Of a stretch of DNA of 64,000 nt, positions 35,922-44,369 are shown in pieces. The translations under genes were made by a program, and so were the position numbers. The notes under the pieces are model-generated. The model saw nothing but the letters and a program-made list of their open reading frames with translations. It searched no databases and had not been told where the DNA came from. Origin of the DNA: SHZI01 sp963698405 (GTDB lineage: Bacteria > Pseudomonadota > Gammaproteobacteria > Steroidobacterales > GCA-2729495); assembly GCA_963698405.1 (NCBI GenBank), contig CAVOQT010000005.1, positions 1 through 64,000 on the forward strand, in the 5' to 3' direction. Numbering within the stretch: the first letter of the stretch is position 1; the number at the start of each line of letters is the position of its first letter.

Positions 35922-36992
35922 ATGCGTGCATTTATCGCCTGTGCAGGGATCGCAACACTGCTGCTGGTAGCAGGCTGCGGCAAAGCGCCTCAGGAGGCCG
36001 CACAGGCGGCGCCGTCACAGGCTGCAGGTCCCGTGGATGCCGCCGCATTGCAGGCCCAGGCTGCCGCGATGTTTCAGGTTCTGCCGGCCGAGATGAGTAC
36101 GGAGGGGTATCCGCTGACAGATGCCCGCATCACGCTGGGCCGGATTCTTTACTACGAGCCCCGCCTGTCCAGGAATCAGGATATTTCCTGCAATTCCTGC
36201 CACGACCTGGCCAGGTACGGTGTGGACGGCCAGCCTACCAGCAGCGGCGACCAGGGCCAGCTGGGAGGACGTAACTCGCCGACAAGCTACAACGCGGCGT
36301 TGCATATCGCCCAGTTCTGGGATGGCCGTGCCGCCGATGTTGAGGCGCAGGCCAAGGGGCCGATCCTCAACCCTGTCGAGATGGCGATGCCCGACGCGGG
36401 TTCCGTGGTGCAGCTGCTCAAGTCCATCCCTGGCTATGCCGAGCTCTTCAAGGCTGCATTCCCCGATGATCCGGATCCGGTCAACTACGACAATGTGGGT
36501 ACGGCAATCGGCGCTTTTGAACGTCGGCTGGTAACGCCGTCACCCTTCGACAGCTTTATCGCTGGCGATATCAGCGCGCTCAATGACACGCAGCTGACTG
36601 GCTTCGATACCTTTGTGAACAGCGGCTGTGGTGCCTGCCACAACGGTGTCGGTGTCGGTGGCGGCATGTACCAGAAGCTTGGTCTCGTGAAGCCCTTTGA
36701 GACCACGGACGTGGGCCGTGCAGAAGTCACCCGGAGTGAAGCGGACAAGTTCTTTTTCAAGGTGCCGTCACTGCGGAACATCGACCAGACCGCGCCGTAC
36801 TTCCACGATGGCAAGGTGGCGACACTGGACGATGCGATCCGCTTGATGGCCGAGTATCAGGTCGGCAAGATGCTGACCGATGAGGATGTCGCTGAAATCA
36901 AGTCATTCCTCGGCAGCCTCACCGGCACCATACCGGCAGACTACATCGCGATGCCTGCACTGCCCGGGGGAGGTCCGGCAACCGGCACATGA
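35922..36992 (+). CDS. Di-haem cytochrome c peroxidase family lipoprotein (CCP/MauG type)
   Basis: 356 residues. Lipobox LLLVAGC (Cys19), two haem-binding motifs CNSCH (90-94) and CGACH (235-239), and the family blocks LGRILYYEPRLSRNQDISC, RNSPTSYNAALHIAQFWDGR and KVPSLRNIDQTAPYFHDGKV. The enzyme reduces H2O2 with electrons from a cytochrome in the periplasm, here probably membrane-anchored. Its first and last bases reappear at 41.66 kb as a deletion scar. Confidence 0.92.
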   Translation: MRAFIACAGIATLLLVAGCGKAPQEAAQAAPSQAAGPVDAAALQAQAAAMFQVLPAEMSTEGYPLTDARITLGRILYYEPRLSRNQDISCNSCHDLARYGVDGQPTSSGDQGQLGGRNSPTSYNAALHIAQFWDGRAADVEAQAKGPILNPVEMAMPDAGSVVQLLKSIPGYAELFKAAFPDDPDPVNYDNVGTAIGAFERRLVTPSPFDSFIAGDISALNDTQLTGFDTFVNSGCGACHNGVGVGGGMYQKLGLVKPFETTDVGRAEVTRSEADKFFFKVPSLRNIDQTAPYFHDGKVATLDDAIRLMAEYQVGKMLTDEDVAEIKSFLGSLTGTIPADYIAMPALPGGGPATGT

Positions 36993-37126
36993 GCTTGCTG
37001 ATGCCATTGAATGGGGATGCTTGGAACCGCATTGATGTGGTTGCCGTGAGGGCTGTCAACAGGCAGGGGGCGGCAGAAATAATGTTTTTACTGCGTTATG
37101 ACAAATACAAGGCAAGAATCAAGTAG
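36989..37126 (+). pseudogene. Decayed copy of the yeeE 5' end after the peroxidase gene
   Basis: An ATGA overlap with the peroxidase stop opens MSLLMPLNG, nearly the same as MSLLLPLTGG at the true YeeE gene (41687). After about 27 bp the similarity ends and the frame continues 36 meaningless codons. Supports an ancestral peroxidase-yeeE junction here. Confidence 0.6.
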
Positions 37127-37291
37127 TTAGATCGGCGCACCGGGTTGTTTAGTTGCGAGCCGAGTGCTAGCTTTAGACACAGAACAAAAGCGCACGCAGA
37201 AGTAATTAGAGACGTGCCTGATAAGTAGACCGGTAATCGGCTAAGAAATTGTGCGCCGCTAGTGCGCCAGCAAGTCTTAATAGGGGAAAAG

Positions 37292-38110
37292 ATGATGCGC
37301 CACATAGTCCCTCGCAGAGGGGATTCGGGATCTACCAATTCCGGTCAGTTTAGTTTGCTAAAGCCAGTCCAATTCGCTGCGGCGGTGATTGCGGGCATGT
37401 TGGTGGTGGGGGCCACCCAAGCTGCTGCGGTTACAGTCGATGGCAACCTGAGTGACCTCATTACGGCATCGGGTGGTCCCCTGAATGGTGCTCAGGGTAG
37501 TGAGTCGGGTACCGATGCCGAGAGGAATGGCTTTGACATCACCAATATGTATTCATACTTTTCCGTAGAAGACGATGCCTTCTATCTGGGATTCAATACT
37601 GTCGGTGTGATTGGCCAGGCGTGTACTCCCGGTTCCGGTTGGACATGCTTCGTAGACGGTGGTGGTCTTGCTTTTGGCGCAAACGAGACAGTGGGTTTCC
37701 AGATCAAGTTTGGTAATACAGACTTCAATGTTGGCTCTGTCGCCGCGCAAACCCTGCTCCTTGGTGACGCCATACTGAACAACGGTCCGGGCAACGAGAC
37801 CCCCAGCGGTAATTTTGCCCCAGCCGGCGTGACCATGGGCTGGGCTGTCAGTGAATCCAGCGATGGCGTTGAGTTCGTGATTCATAATCTTGTTTCCAGC
37901 GGCGCAATCTGGTTCTCCAATGCTTCTCCAGAAGCCTTTGCCATTCGCTTTACAGCGGGCAGTGCAGGTAATCTCGGCCCGGAAGATCAGGCATTCCTGT
38001 CCGGAACGCTTGTCCCTGTGCCGGCAGCCGCGTGGTTGTTCGGTTCGGCATTGGCAGGGCTGGCAGGGCTGGCACGACGTAAGCAGCTTGCTTCCCACCC
38101 AAAAAATTAA
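37292..38110 (+). CDS. PEP-CTERM-like sorting signal protein
   Basis: 272 residues: hydrophobic signal (FAAAVIAGMLVVGATQAAA), a beta-rich domain with Gly/Asn repeats (NGFDITNMYSYFSVEDDAFY), and a C-terminal sorting tail VPVPAAAWLFGSALAGLAGL followed by ARRK. Such tails are handled by exosortase and expose the protein on the envelope or release it. No exosortase gene is in the window. The ATG at 37292 follows AGGGGAAAA. Function of the outer domain is unknown. Confidence 0.8.
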   Translation: MMRHIVPRRGDSGSTNSGQFSLLKPVQFAAAVIAGMLVVGATQAAAVTVDGNLSDLITASGGPLNGAQGSESGTDAERNGFDITNMYSYFSVEDDAFYLGFNTVGVIGQACTPGSGWTCFVDGGGLAFGANETVGFQIKFGNTDFNVGSVAAQTLLLGDAILNNGPGNETPSGNFAPAGVTMGWAVSESSDGVEFVIHNLVSSGAIWFSNASPEAFAIRFTAGSAGNLGPEDQAFLSGTLVPVPAAAWLFGSALAGLAGLARRKQLASHPKN

Positions 38111-38176
38111 TAACCCCTGACGGGGATCGCAGCAAGTGGGGTTGCGAGAGAACATTCATTTTGCAGGGGGATCTAC

Positions 38177-39575
38177 ATGAATACCCAAAGCGTGGCTCGC
38201 GCCGCAGGCTTGATATTCTCGGGACTACTGTCTTCTAGTGCCCTCGCCCAGAGCACTCACGCCATCCTGGATAACCAGGAAATCACCGGGTTCCTCAGTG
38301 GTTACGATATTGATGTCGTGACATTCGCACTGGATGCGAACAAGACACTGACTATCGAAATCAAGCCCTTCGGTGTCCCAGGGGATGCGGATGGTGACGG
38401 CAATCCCAATGCGTCGAGTAACCCGTCAATATCAGACGGGCCCGGCGTTGGTCCAACTGAATTTCTTCATGTTGGCCTTGCCTGCCAGACCCCTGCCGCC
38501 TGTGCACCTGATGTGTTCTACCAGTACAGTGATAACACGCTGGTTGAGTTGTTCCAGAACCCCAGTGCGGGCGTCACCTCGTTTGCAATTGACGGCGATG
38601 CCTACGTCATGACGATTCCGAATTTTGATCAGTACACCACCAACCTCGGTGGCGTACCGTTCGATTTCGGTGCCTTTAACTTCAGCGCGAGCATCACTGA
38701 CTCTGCAGATTGACGATGCAGCACCCGATAACGGTTGCGAGCAAGTGAGTCTGGAAGTTCCGGTGGTTGGAAAAACACCGTTCGATTGCTACCACGTCAA
38801 CAAGATCAAGGTCAAAGACAAGCGAGGCACCACCAAGGACCAGCTCGAGGTCGTCAAGGCAGGTCTCCGTCTTGATCCCCCGCATTCTGTAAACATGGAA
38901 ACGGACATGGTGCAGCTGCGCATGGATGGCCTGACCTTCGATTTCTCGATCGGCAGTTTTGTCGAGAAGAAGCCGGGCGATTGGCAGTACAAGTCAGCGA
39001 CCGGTTCCAAGCCGTCCTACTCGATGCGTATCGATTTCAACAAGGACGTCTGGAGCTTCGAGATGAAGGACGGCAACGTCGCTCTGATTGATGAATCCGA
39101 TGGCGTCGATGTTGCGCTGATGATCAACGGTTTTGAAAGCTCGGAGAACGTGGCGATCGCTTCAGGCAGTCACGGGCACGGCAGCGGTGGCTCCCATTCC
39201 GGTGACTTTGGCAACCGCCATAATTCGTGTCGCCTGCCCACCGGTACGCATGGTGGCGGCAGCGACAGTGGTTCACCGGGCAAGGGCAAGTTGAGCTGTA
39301 TTTCGTCCATCACGGTCCAGCATATTCCCAGCGGTGAGTTGATTACGAAGACCCGCGTCGATGGCACCCTGTTCCATCCCGCGACGCCCTTTGTTTCAAC
39401 GGATACCGGCGCCATGGAGACCTACCACACTTCGTGCAGCAAGGCTCTGCGCTGTGGTGATCACGGTGAGAGCAACAACCCGGACTTCATCATTGTCGAA
39501 ATCCAGGGCTTGCCGGGCGACAAGTTGGCACAACGGTGTGGCGTCGTTGATGCCAGCTGCAAGATACTGCCTTAG
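38177..39575 (+). CDS. Secreted protein, hypothetical (one +1 frame break)
   Basis: The N-terminal part has a signal peptide (AAGLIFSGLLSSSALAQ) and a domain (DNQEITGFLSGYDIDVVTFA, GDADGDGNPNASSNPS) that looks like a bacterial pre-peptidase-type beta sandwich. At about 38699 one extra G (ACT-G-ACT) shifts the frame; the protein then continues LQIDDAAPDNGCEQVSLEVP, IKVKDKRGTTKDQLEVVKAG, a His/Gly/Ser-rich loop (GSHGHGSGGSHSGDFGNRHN) and a Cys-containing end. As two genes the second would lack a sensible start. It follows the PEP-CTERM gene by 66 bp. Function unknown. Confidence 0.6.
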
Positions 39576-39635
39576 TACGCACGGACCAGTCGCGGCTTGG
39601 CCGCGCAGTTTGCACCCGGCGTGAGCCAGGACCAG

Positions 39636-39666
39636 AAAGGGGGAGACGTTAGTCTCCCCCTTTTTT
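39636..39666 (+). terminator. Rho-independent terminator
   Basis: Stem AAAGGGGGAGAC / GTCTCCCCCTTT with GTTA loop and a TTTTTT run. Confidence 0.92.
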
Positions 39667-39702
39667 ATGGCCTAATATTCCAGTCAGATAGCTGAACCCC
39701 AG

Positions 39703-41007
39703 ATGCGCAGCCTCCAACCCCACCAACTGATCGCCTGGATGGTATTCACCGTCATTGGTGGCAGCTATTTATGGGTCGGCCTGACGTCGGGTGAACTGTT
39801 CATTCGTTTGACCTATGAAGATCTCTATACCGAGTGGGCTCAGCTGCTGTTCTTCGTCCTGACGATGGTGTTGGCAACAAAGCTGGCAACCCAGCGCACG
39901 GCAAGCCGGCTGTTCTTTGGCCTGCTTGCCCTGGCAGCGTTCTACACGGTCATGGAGGAGATATCCTGGGGCCAGCGGCTGCTCCAGATCGAGACGCCCG
40001 ATTTCTTCTGGGAGCGGAATACCCAGGAGGAGATGAATGTTCACAACCTCTTTACCGGTCCCGAGAGCACCCTGCTCAAAGACGTCATTGAGTATGTGCT
40101 GGCGACGGCGCTGGTTTCCTTCGGGTTGATTTACCCACTGCTTCTGAAACTCCGCTGGGGGCTGGCCGTCCGGGTGGAGCGAGTCGGGCTGGCCGCCCCG
40201 CCCCTGTACCTCTGGCCCTTTTTCGTGACCGGCGCAGTGCTGGAGCTGGAGCTGTTCAGTTTCAATGAGGCGGAAGTGGCTGAGTTGCTGATCGGTGCCG
40301 CGATGACTTTCATGTGTGCGCACTATTTGTTGCTCGGTTCGCCATTTGCAGATGACAGGGTACCCGCAGCAGCTCCGGGTGCGGGAGCCGGGTCGCGACG
40401 CCTTGGCCTTTTGATGATCGGCATGACACTCGCTACGGGTGTGTTGGCTACTGGCATAACGCGCTATCTGTATGGGATTCCTGCCTGGGAAGAACGCCTT
40501 GAAGGTCGAATCATCAATGGCATGGAAAAATTCGGTCGGCGATACGAATACCGCGCACAGTGGGCCCAGGCTGCGGAAATCTACAGTCGGGCCTATGAAT
40601 TAAGACCGCAGATCTCGCTTTTACACAGCGTCGTGCAGGCTTACCAGGAGTCAGGGGATCAGCAGGCCTTCCAGTTTTATTATCGACAACTGCTGGAGCA
40701 GACAATTCCACCTGGCGACTACAAGTCAGCGGACGTGAATATCCAGTTATCGATCATGGAAGGTTATCGACGTGCGGGGTTGATTGAGAAAGCGAACCAC
40801 CACCTGGAATTTGCCTATCGCATTGCAAAAGCATGGGTGCAGAAAAATTCCAGTGACGCAGAGCATGTGTTCATGCTGGGGCGTGTGGAGCAGTATCGTG
40901 GAGAGTACGCGGCAGCGGCAGAGCACTATCGGCATGCGGCTGAACTGGATTCAGACAATATGAAATACACGCAGGCCTACCGGCTGATAGAGCGCGAATT
41001 GCAGTAG
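39703..41007 (+). CDS. Multi-pass membrane protein with C-terminal TPR
   Basis: 434 residues. About seven hydrophobic segments occur in residues 10-265, with a conserved-looking loop MEEISWGQRLLQIETPDFFW and NVHNLF after the third; the same EEISWGQR-type motif is known in uncharacterised membrane proteins. From about 285 come tetratricopeptide helices (AEIYSRAYELRPQISLLHSV, AAAAEHYRHAAELDSDNMKY). A role as an envelope assembly or sorting factor is only a guess. Confidence 0.65.
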   Translation: MRSLQPHQLIAWMVFTVIGGSYLWVGLTSGELFIRLTYEDLYTEWAQLLFFVLTMVLATKLATQRTASRLFFGLLALAAFYTVMEEISWGQRLLQIETPDFFWERNTQEEMNVHNLFTGPESTLLKDVIEYVLATALVSFGLIYPLLLKLRWGLAVRVERVGLAAPPLYLWPFFVTGAVLELELFSFNEAEVAELLIGAAMTFMCAHYLLLGSPFADDRVPAAAPGAGAGSRRLGLLMIGMTLATGVLATGITRYLYGIPAWEERLEGRIINGMEKFGRRYEYRAQWAQAAEIYSRAYELRPQISLLHSVVQAYQESGDQQAFQFYYRQLLEQTIPPGDYKSADVNIQLSIMEGYRRAGLIEKANHHLEFAYRIAKAWVQKNSSDAEHVFMLGRVEQYRGEYAAAAEHYRHAAELDSDNMKYTQAYRLIERELQ

Positions 41008-41072
41008 GCGTAGTCATATGCATTGTTGTGCGGGTACACTGAATTGAGCGTACTGATTTCGGGTAATTTGAT

Positions 41073-41606
41073 ATGAACAAAAGCGCAACATTCGCTATCG
41101 TTGGAATCGCCGCCTTGGCCGCGGTCTACTTTTGGTTCGGAAGTCCGGATGAAACCGATCAGCCGACAGTCACCGAGACGCCGGTGGCAGCAGTAACACA
41201 GCCTGCGCAGCCTGAAGCGAACGATGAGGCATCGATTGCGCCGCCAGCCGCTATGCCCGTGGTAAAGCCGCCGGCCCCTGAGCAAGTCGTAGAGGCCCAG
41301 CTCCAGGGGGTCGCCTACCTGCAACGTCGTGCTCTGAGAGGCGATCAGCCTGCCCTGGAGACCTTGCGTCGACTGATCAAAGGCGGCGACCAGTCTTTCC
41401 GCATGAAAGCTGTAGAACACCTCAGCAGATCCTCTGATGCCGATGTAAAGCAGAAAATACAGGTCATGCTGAGCAAGCCCAGCCTGTCAGACAGCGATAT
41501 CGATGATGTATTGCTGATGGTCATTGGAACATTCGACGAAATACAGGAAAGGCTCGCTCAGGAACCGCCTGTGGACCCATCGACTATTCGACGTCGAGGC
41601 CAATAG
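41073..41606 (+). CDS. Single-pass membrane protein, HEAT-like C-terminus
   Basis: 177 residues: an N-terminal membrane anchor (FAIVGIAALAAVYFWFG), a Pro/Ala/Glu-rich linker (about 25-75) and a helical domain (LQRRALRGDQPALETLRRLI, MKAVEHLSRSSDADVKQKIQ) reminiscent of HEAT repeats. Not recognised. It lies between the TPR membrane protein and the duplication scar. Confidence 0.6.
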   Translation: MNKSATFAIVGIAALAAVYFWFGSPDETDQPTVTETPVAAVTQPAQPEANDEASIAPPAAMPVVKPPAPEQVVEAQLQGVAYLQRRALRGDQPALETLRRLIKGGDQSFRMKAVEHLSRSSDADVKQKIQVMLSKPSLSDSDIDDVLLMVIGTFDEIQERLAQEPPVDPSTIRRRGQ

Positions 41607-41657
41607 CCACAGCGGAGAGCAAGAAGCCGCACAATCATTGGCAAACAGGATGTAGCT

Positions 41658-41690
41658 ATGCGTGCATTCATCGCCTGTACCGGCACATGA
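41658..41690 (+). pseudogene. Deletion scar of a second di-haem peroxidase gene
   Basis: A 10-codon frame MRAFIACTGT-stop whose first seven codons equal the start of the peroxidase at 35922 and whose last codons equal its C-terminus (ATGT-stop). The preceding CAAACAGGA-G-AG-TATG also matches. The middle of about 1 kb was lost precisely in frame. Confidence 0.75.
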
Positions 41691-42094
41691 GCCTGTTGCT
41701 GCCATTGACCGGCGGGCTGCTGATTGGTTTCAGTGCGCTCGCGATGCTGGCTCTGCTGGGCCGCATTACCGGTATCAGTGGCATTCTGGCCGGCGTACTC
41801 AATGCTGAAACCGGCCTGTGGCGCTGGTCTTTTCTGGCCGGGTTGATCGCTGCCCCGCTGCTGTATCACGGCATGAGTAGCCAGCCTGCGCCAGCTCCAA
41901 GCAGTGCCGGCTGGCTGCTGATCATCGTGGCTGGCCTGCTGGTCGGTTTCGGCACGCGTTACGCCGGCGGTTGCACGAGCGGCCATGGCGTCTGCGGCAT
42001 CGGTCGGTTGTCGCCACGCTCGATAGCCGCGACGGTGACCTTTATCGCTGCCGGTATGCTCACCGTGTTCGTCACGCGATACCTGTTGGGCTGA
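41687..42094 (+). CDS. YeeE/YedE family membrane protein, part 1
   Basis: 135 residues with four hydrophobic segments and the Cys motif TRYAGGCTSGHGVCGIGRLS, typical of YeeE/YedE sulfur (thiosulfate) transport proteins. The ATG overlaps the scar stop (ATGA). The second half-protein follows 5 bp later; together they match the two halves of a full YeeE. Confidence 0.85.
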   Translation: MSLLLPLTGGLLIGFSALAMLALLGRITGISGILAGVLNAETGLWRWSFLAGLIAAPLLYHGMSSQPAPAPSSAGWLLIIVAGLLVGFGTRYAGGCTSGHGVCGIGRLSPRSIAATVTFIAAGMLTVFVTRYLLG

Positions 42095-42099
42095 CGCTG

Positions 42100-42528
42100 A
42101 TGTTGCGCCAGATCCTCGTTCCCCTGCTGTGCGGCCTGGTCTTTGGCACCGGCCTGGCGGTTTCCGGCATGACCGATACACAGGTAGTGCTCGGCTTTCT
42201 GGATATCACGGGTGCCTGGAATCCCGCCTTGCTGATGGTCATGATCGGCGCACTCGCCGTGACCGTGCCGGGTTTCTGGCTGGCACAAAAACGTCGTGCG
42301 CCGTTTTTTTCGGCGCAGTTCTTTCTCCCGGCGAGCCGTGTGATTGAAGCGAAGCCGCTGATCGGTTCAGTAATCTTTGGGATCGGCTGGGGACTGTATG
42401 GCTATTGCCCAGGCCCGGCGCTCGCGGCATTGGGCGCCCTGGCCTGGCAGCCGTTGCTGTTCGTTGTGGCGATGGCTGCCGGCGTGTACCTTGAAAAAGC
42501 CTTCAGTAGACAAAAAGGAGCTGGCTGA
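42100..42528 (+). CDS. YeeE/YedE family membrane protein, part 2
   Basis: 142 residues with four membrane segments, LVFGTGLAVSGMTDTQVVLG near the start and the Cys motif WGLYGYCPGPALAALGALA. Forms a pair with the preceding gene, probably a sulfur-species transporter in the inner membrane. Start ATG 42100 fits the family. Confidence 0.85.
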   Translation: MLRQILVPLLCGLVFGTGLAVSGMTDTQVVLGFLDITGAWNPALLMVMIGALAVTVPGFWLAQKRRAPFFSAQFFLPASRVIEAKPLIGSVIFGIGWGLYGYCPGPALAALGALAWQPLLFVVAMAAGVYLEKAFSRQKGAG

Positions 42529-42529
42529 T

Positions 42530-43024
42530 ATGAGCGTAATTCGCGTACTCGTAGCCAACAAGAGCAAGGCAGAGATGTACGATCTGCCCACGCGCCGCAG
42601 CGCACTGAAGCCGGTACGCACCTACGTCAACCCGGCGGGCAAGAAGCGGGAGAGTGCACTCGGTACCGGCCGGCCGGGGCGGACGATGAACCGCTCCGGC
42701 GGTGTTCGTCAGGCCTATCAGGCTAAACACAGCATCAAGGAACAGGCTGAAGAGGAACTGGTCCGACAAGTCGCTGCGGCATTGGTGGCACACCTGAAGC
42801 GCAGGAGCGGGTCGCAGATCGTGCTGGTTGCAGCGGCACAGACGCTGGGGCTCTATCGTCAGCACCTGCCGGCTGCGGTCCGGAAGCGCGTTGTTCTGGA
42901 GATCCAGCGTGACCTGAACAAACTGCCAGTAACCACACTCGGCGAGCGGGTGCTGGAAGCTCTTGAGGAGTTGCCCCCGTCCGCGATTGCCAGCTGGGGT
43001 GTGCGGCGCCCGCGTGCTGTTTAG
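42530..43024 (+). CDS. Host attachment family protein
   Basis: 164 residues. IRVLVANKSKAEMYDLPT at the N-terminus, and IVLVAAAQTLGLYRQHLP with VTTLGERVLEALEELPP at the C-terminus match the family named protein required for attachment to host cells, a peptide-release-factor-like fold. Actual role is unclear. AAAGGAG ribosome site; start two bases after the YeeE stop. Confidence 0.8.
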   Translation: MSVIRVLVANKSKAEMYDLPTRRSALKPVRTYVNPAGKKRESALGTGRPGRTMNRSGGVRQAYQAKHSIKEQAEEELVRQVAAALVAHLKRRSGSQIVLVAAAQTLGLYRQHLPAAVRKRVVLEIQRDLNKLPVTTLGERVLEALEELPPSAIASWGVRRPRAV

Positions 43025-43037
43025 CTCAAAAAGGTAT

Positions 43038-43859
43038 TCAGGGCCGGCCGGGCAGTATCCCGCCAAATAGCTGCACGCCTTCGGCTGGTTTCGACTCCCA
43101 CAGTTGTTCTGCGAAACGCGGGATGCTCATGGCCACCATCGGGAAGCATTCCACCAGTTGATCAGGTTTGGCCGGAATGCCGTACAGCGCGTAGCAGAAG
43201 AAGTCGCGTTCGTCCGGGCGCCAGAAGCCGCGGATGGTTTCATGGTCGCTGGTGATCGAGCCGTCGGCGTTGAAGTACGCACGGAATACCAGTTCACCGC
43301 CGGCCGTCACCATGCGATAGCGCGTGGTGTTCGACATCATGTGATTCCAGAAGCTCGGGAAGCGTTCTGCAACGGGTTTGCTGCGATCTGGATCCACGAT
43401 GACTTTCGGCAGTTCCGGCTTCGGCCAGTCGGCGCCACCGGTCTCCAGCATCATGAAGGCGATGAGCGCGAGGCGGTCCGGGTTCGGTACGCCTTCCGGG
43501 ATCGCCATGCTGGTGCCGGGTATGTCTTTGGCCGGATCAGCGAGAAACTGGTCGAGGCGGTCGGCTCTCCAGGTGATATCCGGCACCGGACATCGCGCCG
43601 GAGAATACTTGAAGCTGCCGCGGCTGCCGCTGCGGCTGCCGATCACGCCCCAGAGATTCGGGCCGGTCAGGTCGGAGCCACCCTCCGTGAGCGTGTGGCA
43701 GGCACTGCAGCGCATCTGAAAGGCGCGCCGGCCGACCACGTAATCGGCGTTGGACAGCGTATCGCGCGTGAGGACCTGCTGCGCATTCGCTACCGGGACG
43801 ACAACGGCAGCGGACAGGCTGAGGAGGAGCAGAACGGCAAGGGATGACTGCATCGGCAC
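43038..43859 (-). CDS. Periplasmic class I cytochrome c with extra C-terminal domain
   Basis: 273 residues. Signal peptide (LAVLLLLSLSAAVVVPVANA), haem motif CSACH with the usual LTGPNLWGVIG, and a distal Met in IPGTSMAIPEGV followed by DRLALIAFM. These are the marks of mitochondrial-type cytochromes c. Residues about 140-273 form an additional domain (FWRPDERDFFCYALYGIPAK) that I do not recognise. Electron partner unknown. Confidence 0.8.
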   Translation of the reverse strand: MPMQSSLAVLLLLSLSAAVVVPVANAQQVLTRDTLSNADYVVGRRAFQMRCSACHTLTEGGSDLTGPNLWGVIGSRSGSRGSFKYSPARCPVPDITWRADRLDQFLADPAKDIPGTSMAIPEGVPNPDRLALIAFMMLETGGADWPKPELPKVIVDPDRSKPVAERFPSFWNHMMSNTTRYRMVTAGGELVFRAYFNADGSITSDHETIRGFWRPDERDFFCYALYGIPAKPDQLVECFPMVAMSIPRFAEQLWESKPAEGVQLFGGILPGRP

Positions 43860-43950
43860 TGGATCCTGATCAGGAAGCGGTTTGCAGGAAAATCGATTTT
43901 GTCGCGTGATCCTGCGAGCATTGGCGGTACCGAGTCAATAGGATGCGTAC

Positions 43951-44350
43951 ATGTCCAGTGCAACGCTCTCTGCTGCATCCAGAACTTTCATCGTGATTGG
44001 CGCGCTGTCATTGCTGGTGGCTACCCAGCTCAGCGCAATCGGCTTCCATGCTCTGAACGAGGTGTTGACGCCGGCACAAGCGCGAGTCGTGGCACTGGGC
44101 CACGGAGATGCAGTTCTATCACTCGATGGGCCTGATCTTGCTGGCGTTGCTTGCGCCGCGGTTTGGCAATTCGCGACTGCTCAGCTGGGCAGGCGGCTTG
44201 ATGGTGCTTGGCCTGTTGCTGTTCTCTGGCGGTATCTATCTGGGCTCGCTCGGCGTTCCTGCGGTCGGGCAGGTGGCACCTTTTGGTGGCAGTTCTTTCA
44301 TGCTGGCCTGGCTGCTGGTGGCAATTGCAGCTTTCCAGGCCCGGCAGTGA
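43951..44350 (+). CDS. DUF423-like small membrane protein (one +1 frame break)
   Basis: Four hydrophobic segments. The first frame gives FIVIGALSLLVATQLSAIGF; after an extra base at about 44104-44107 (GGA-G-ATG) the second gives MQFYHSMGLILLALLAPRFG, LLLFSGGIYLGSL and VAPFGGSSFMLAWLL. The order Q-YH, FSG-IYL, P-GG matches DUF423 (YgdD). Restored length is about 132 residues. Confidence 0.7.
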
Positions 44351-44369
44351 GCTAAGCGGGCGCGGGTCG

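Noticed and set aside
38625..39575. Separate gene starting at ATG 38625
   Set aside because: Its first 25 codons overlap real coding sequence in another frame and look random; one extra base at 38699 joins it to the upstream signal-peptide gene.
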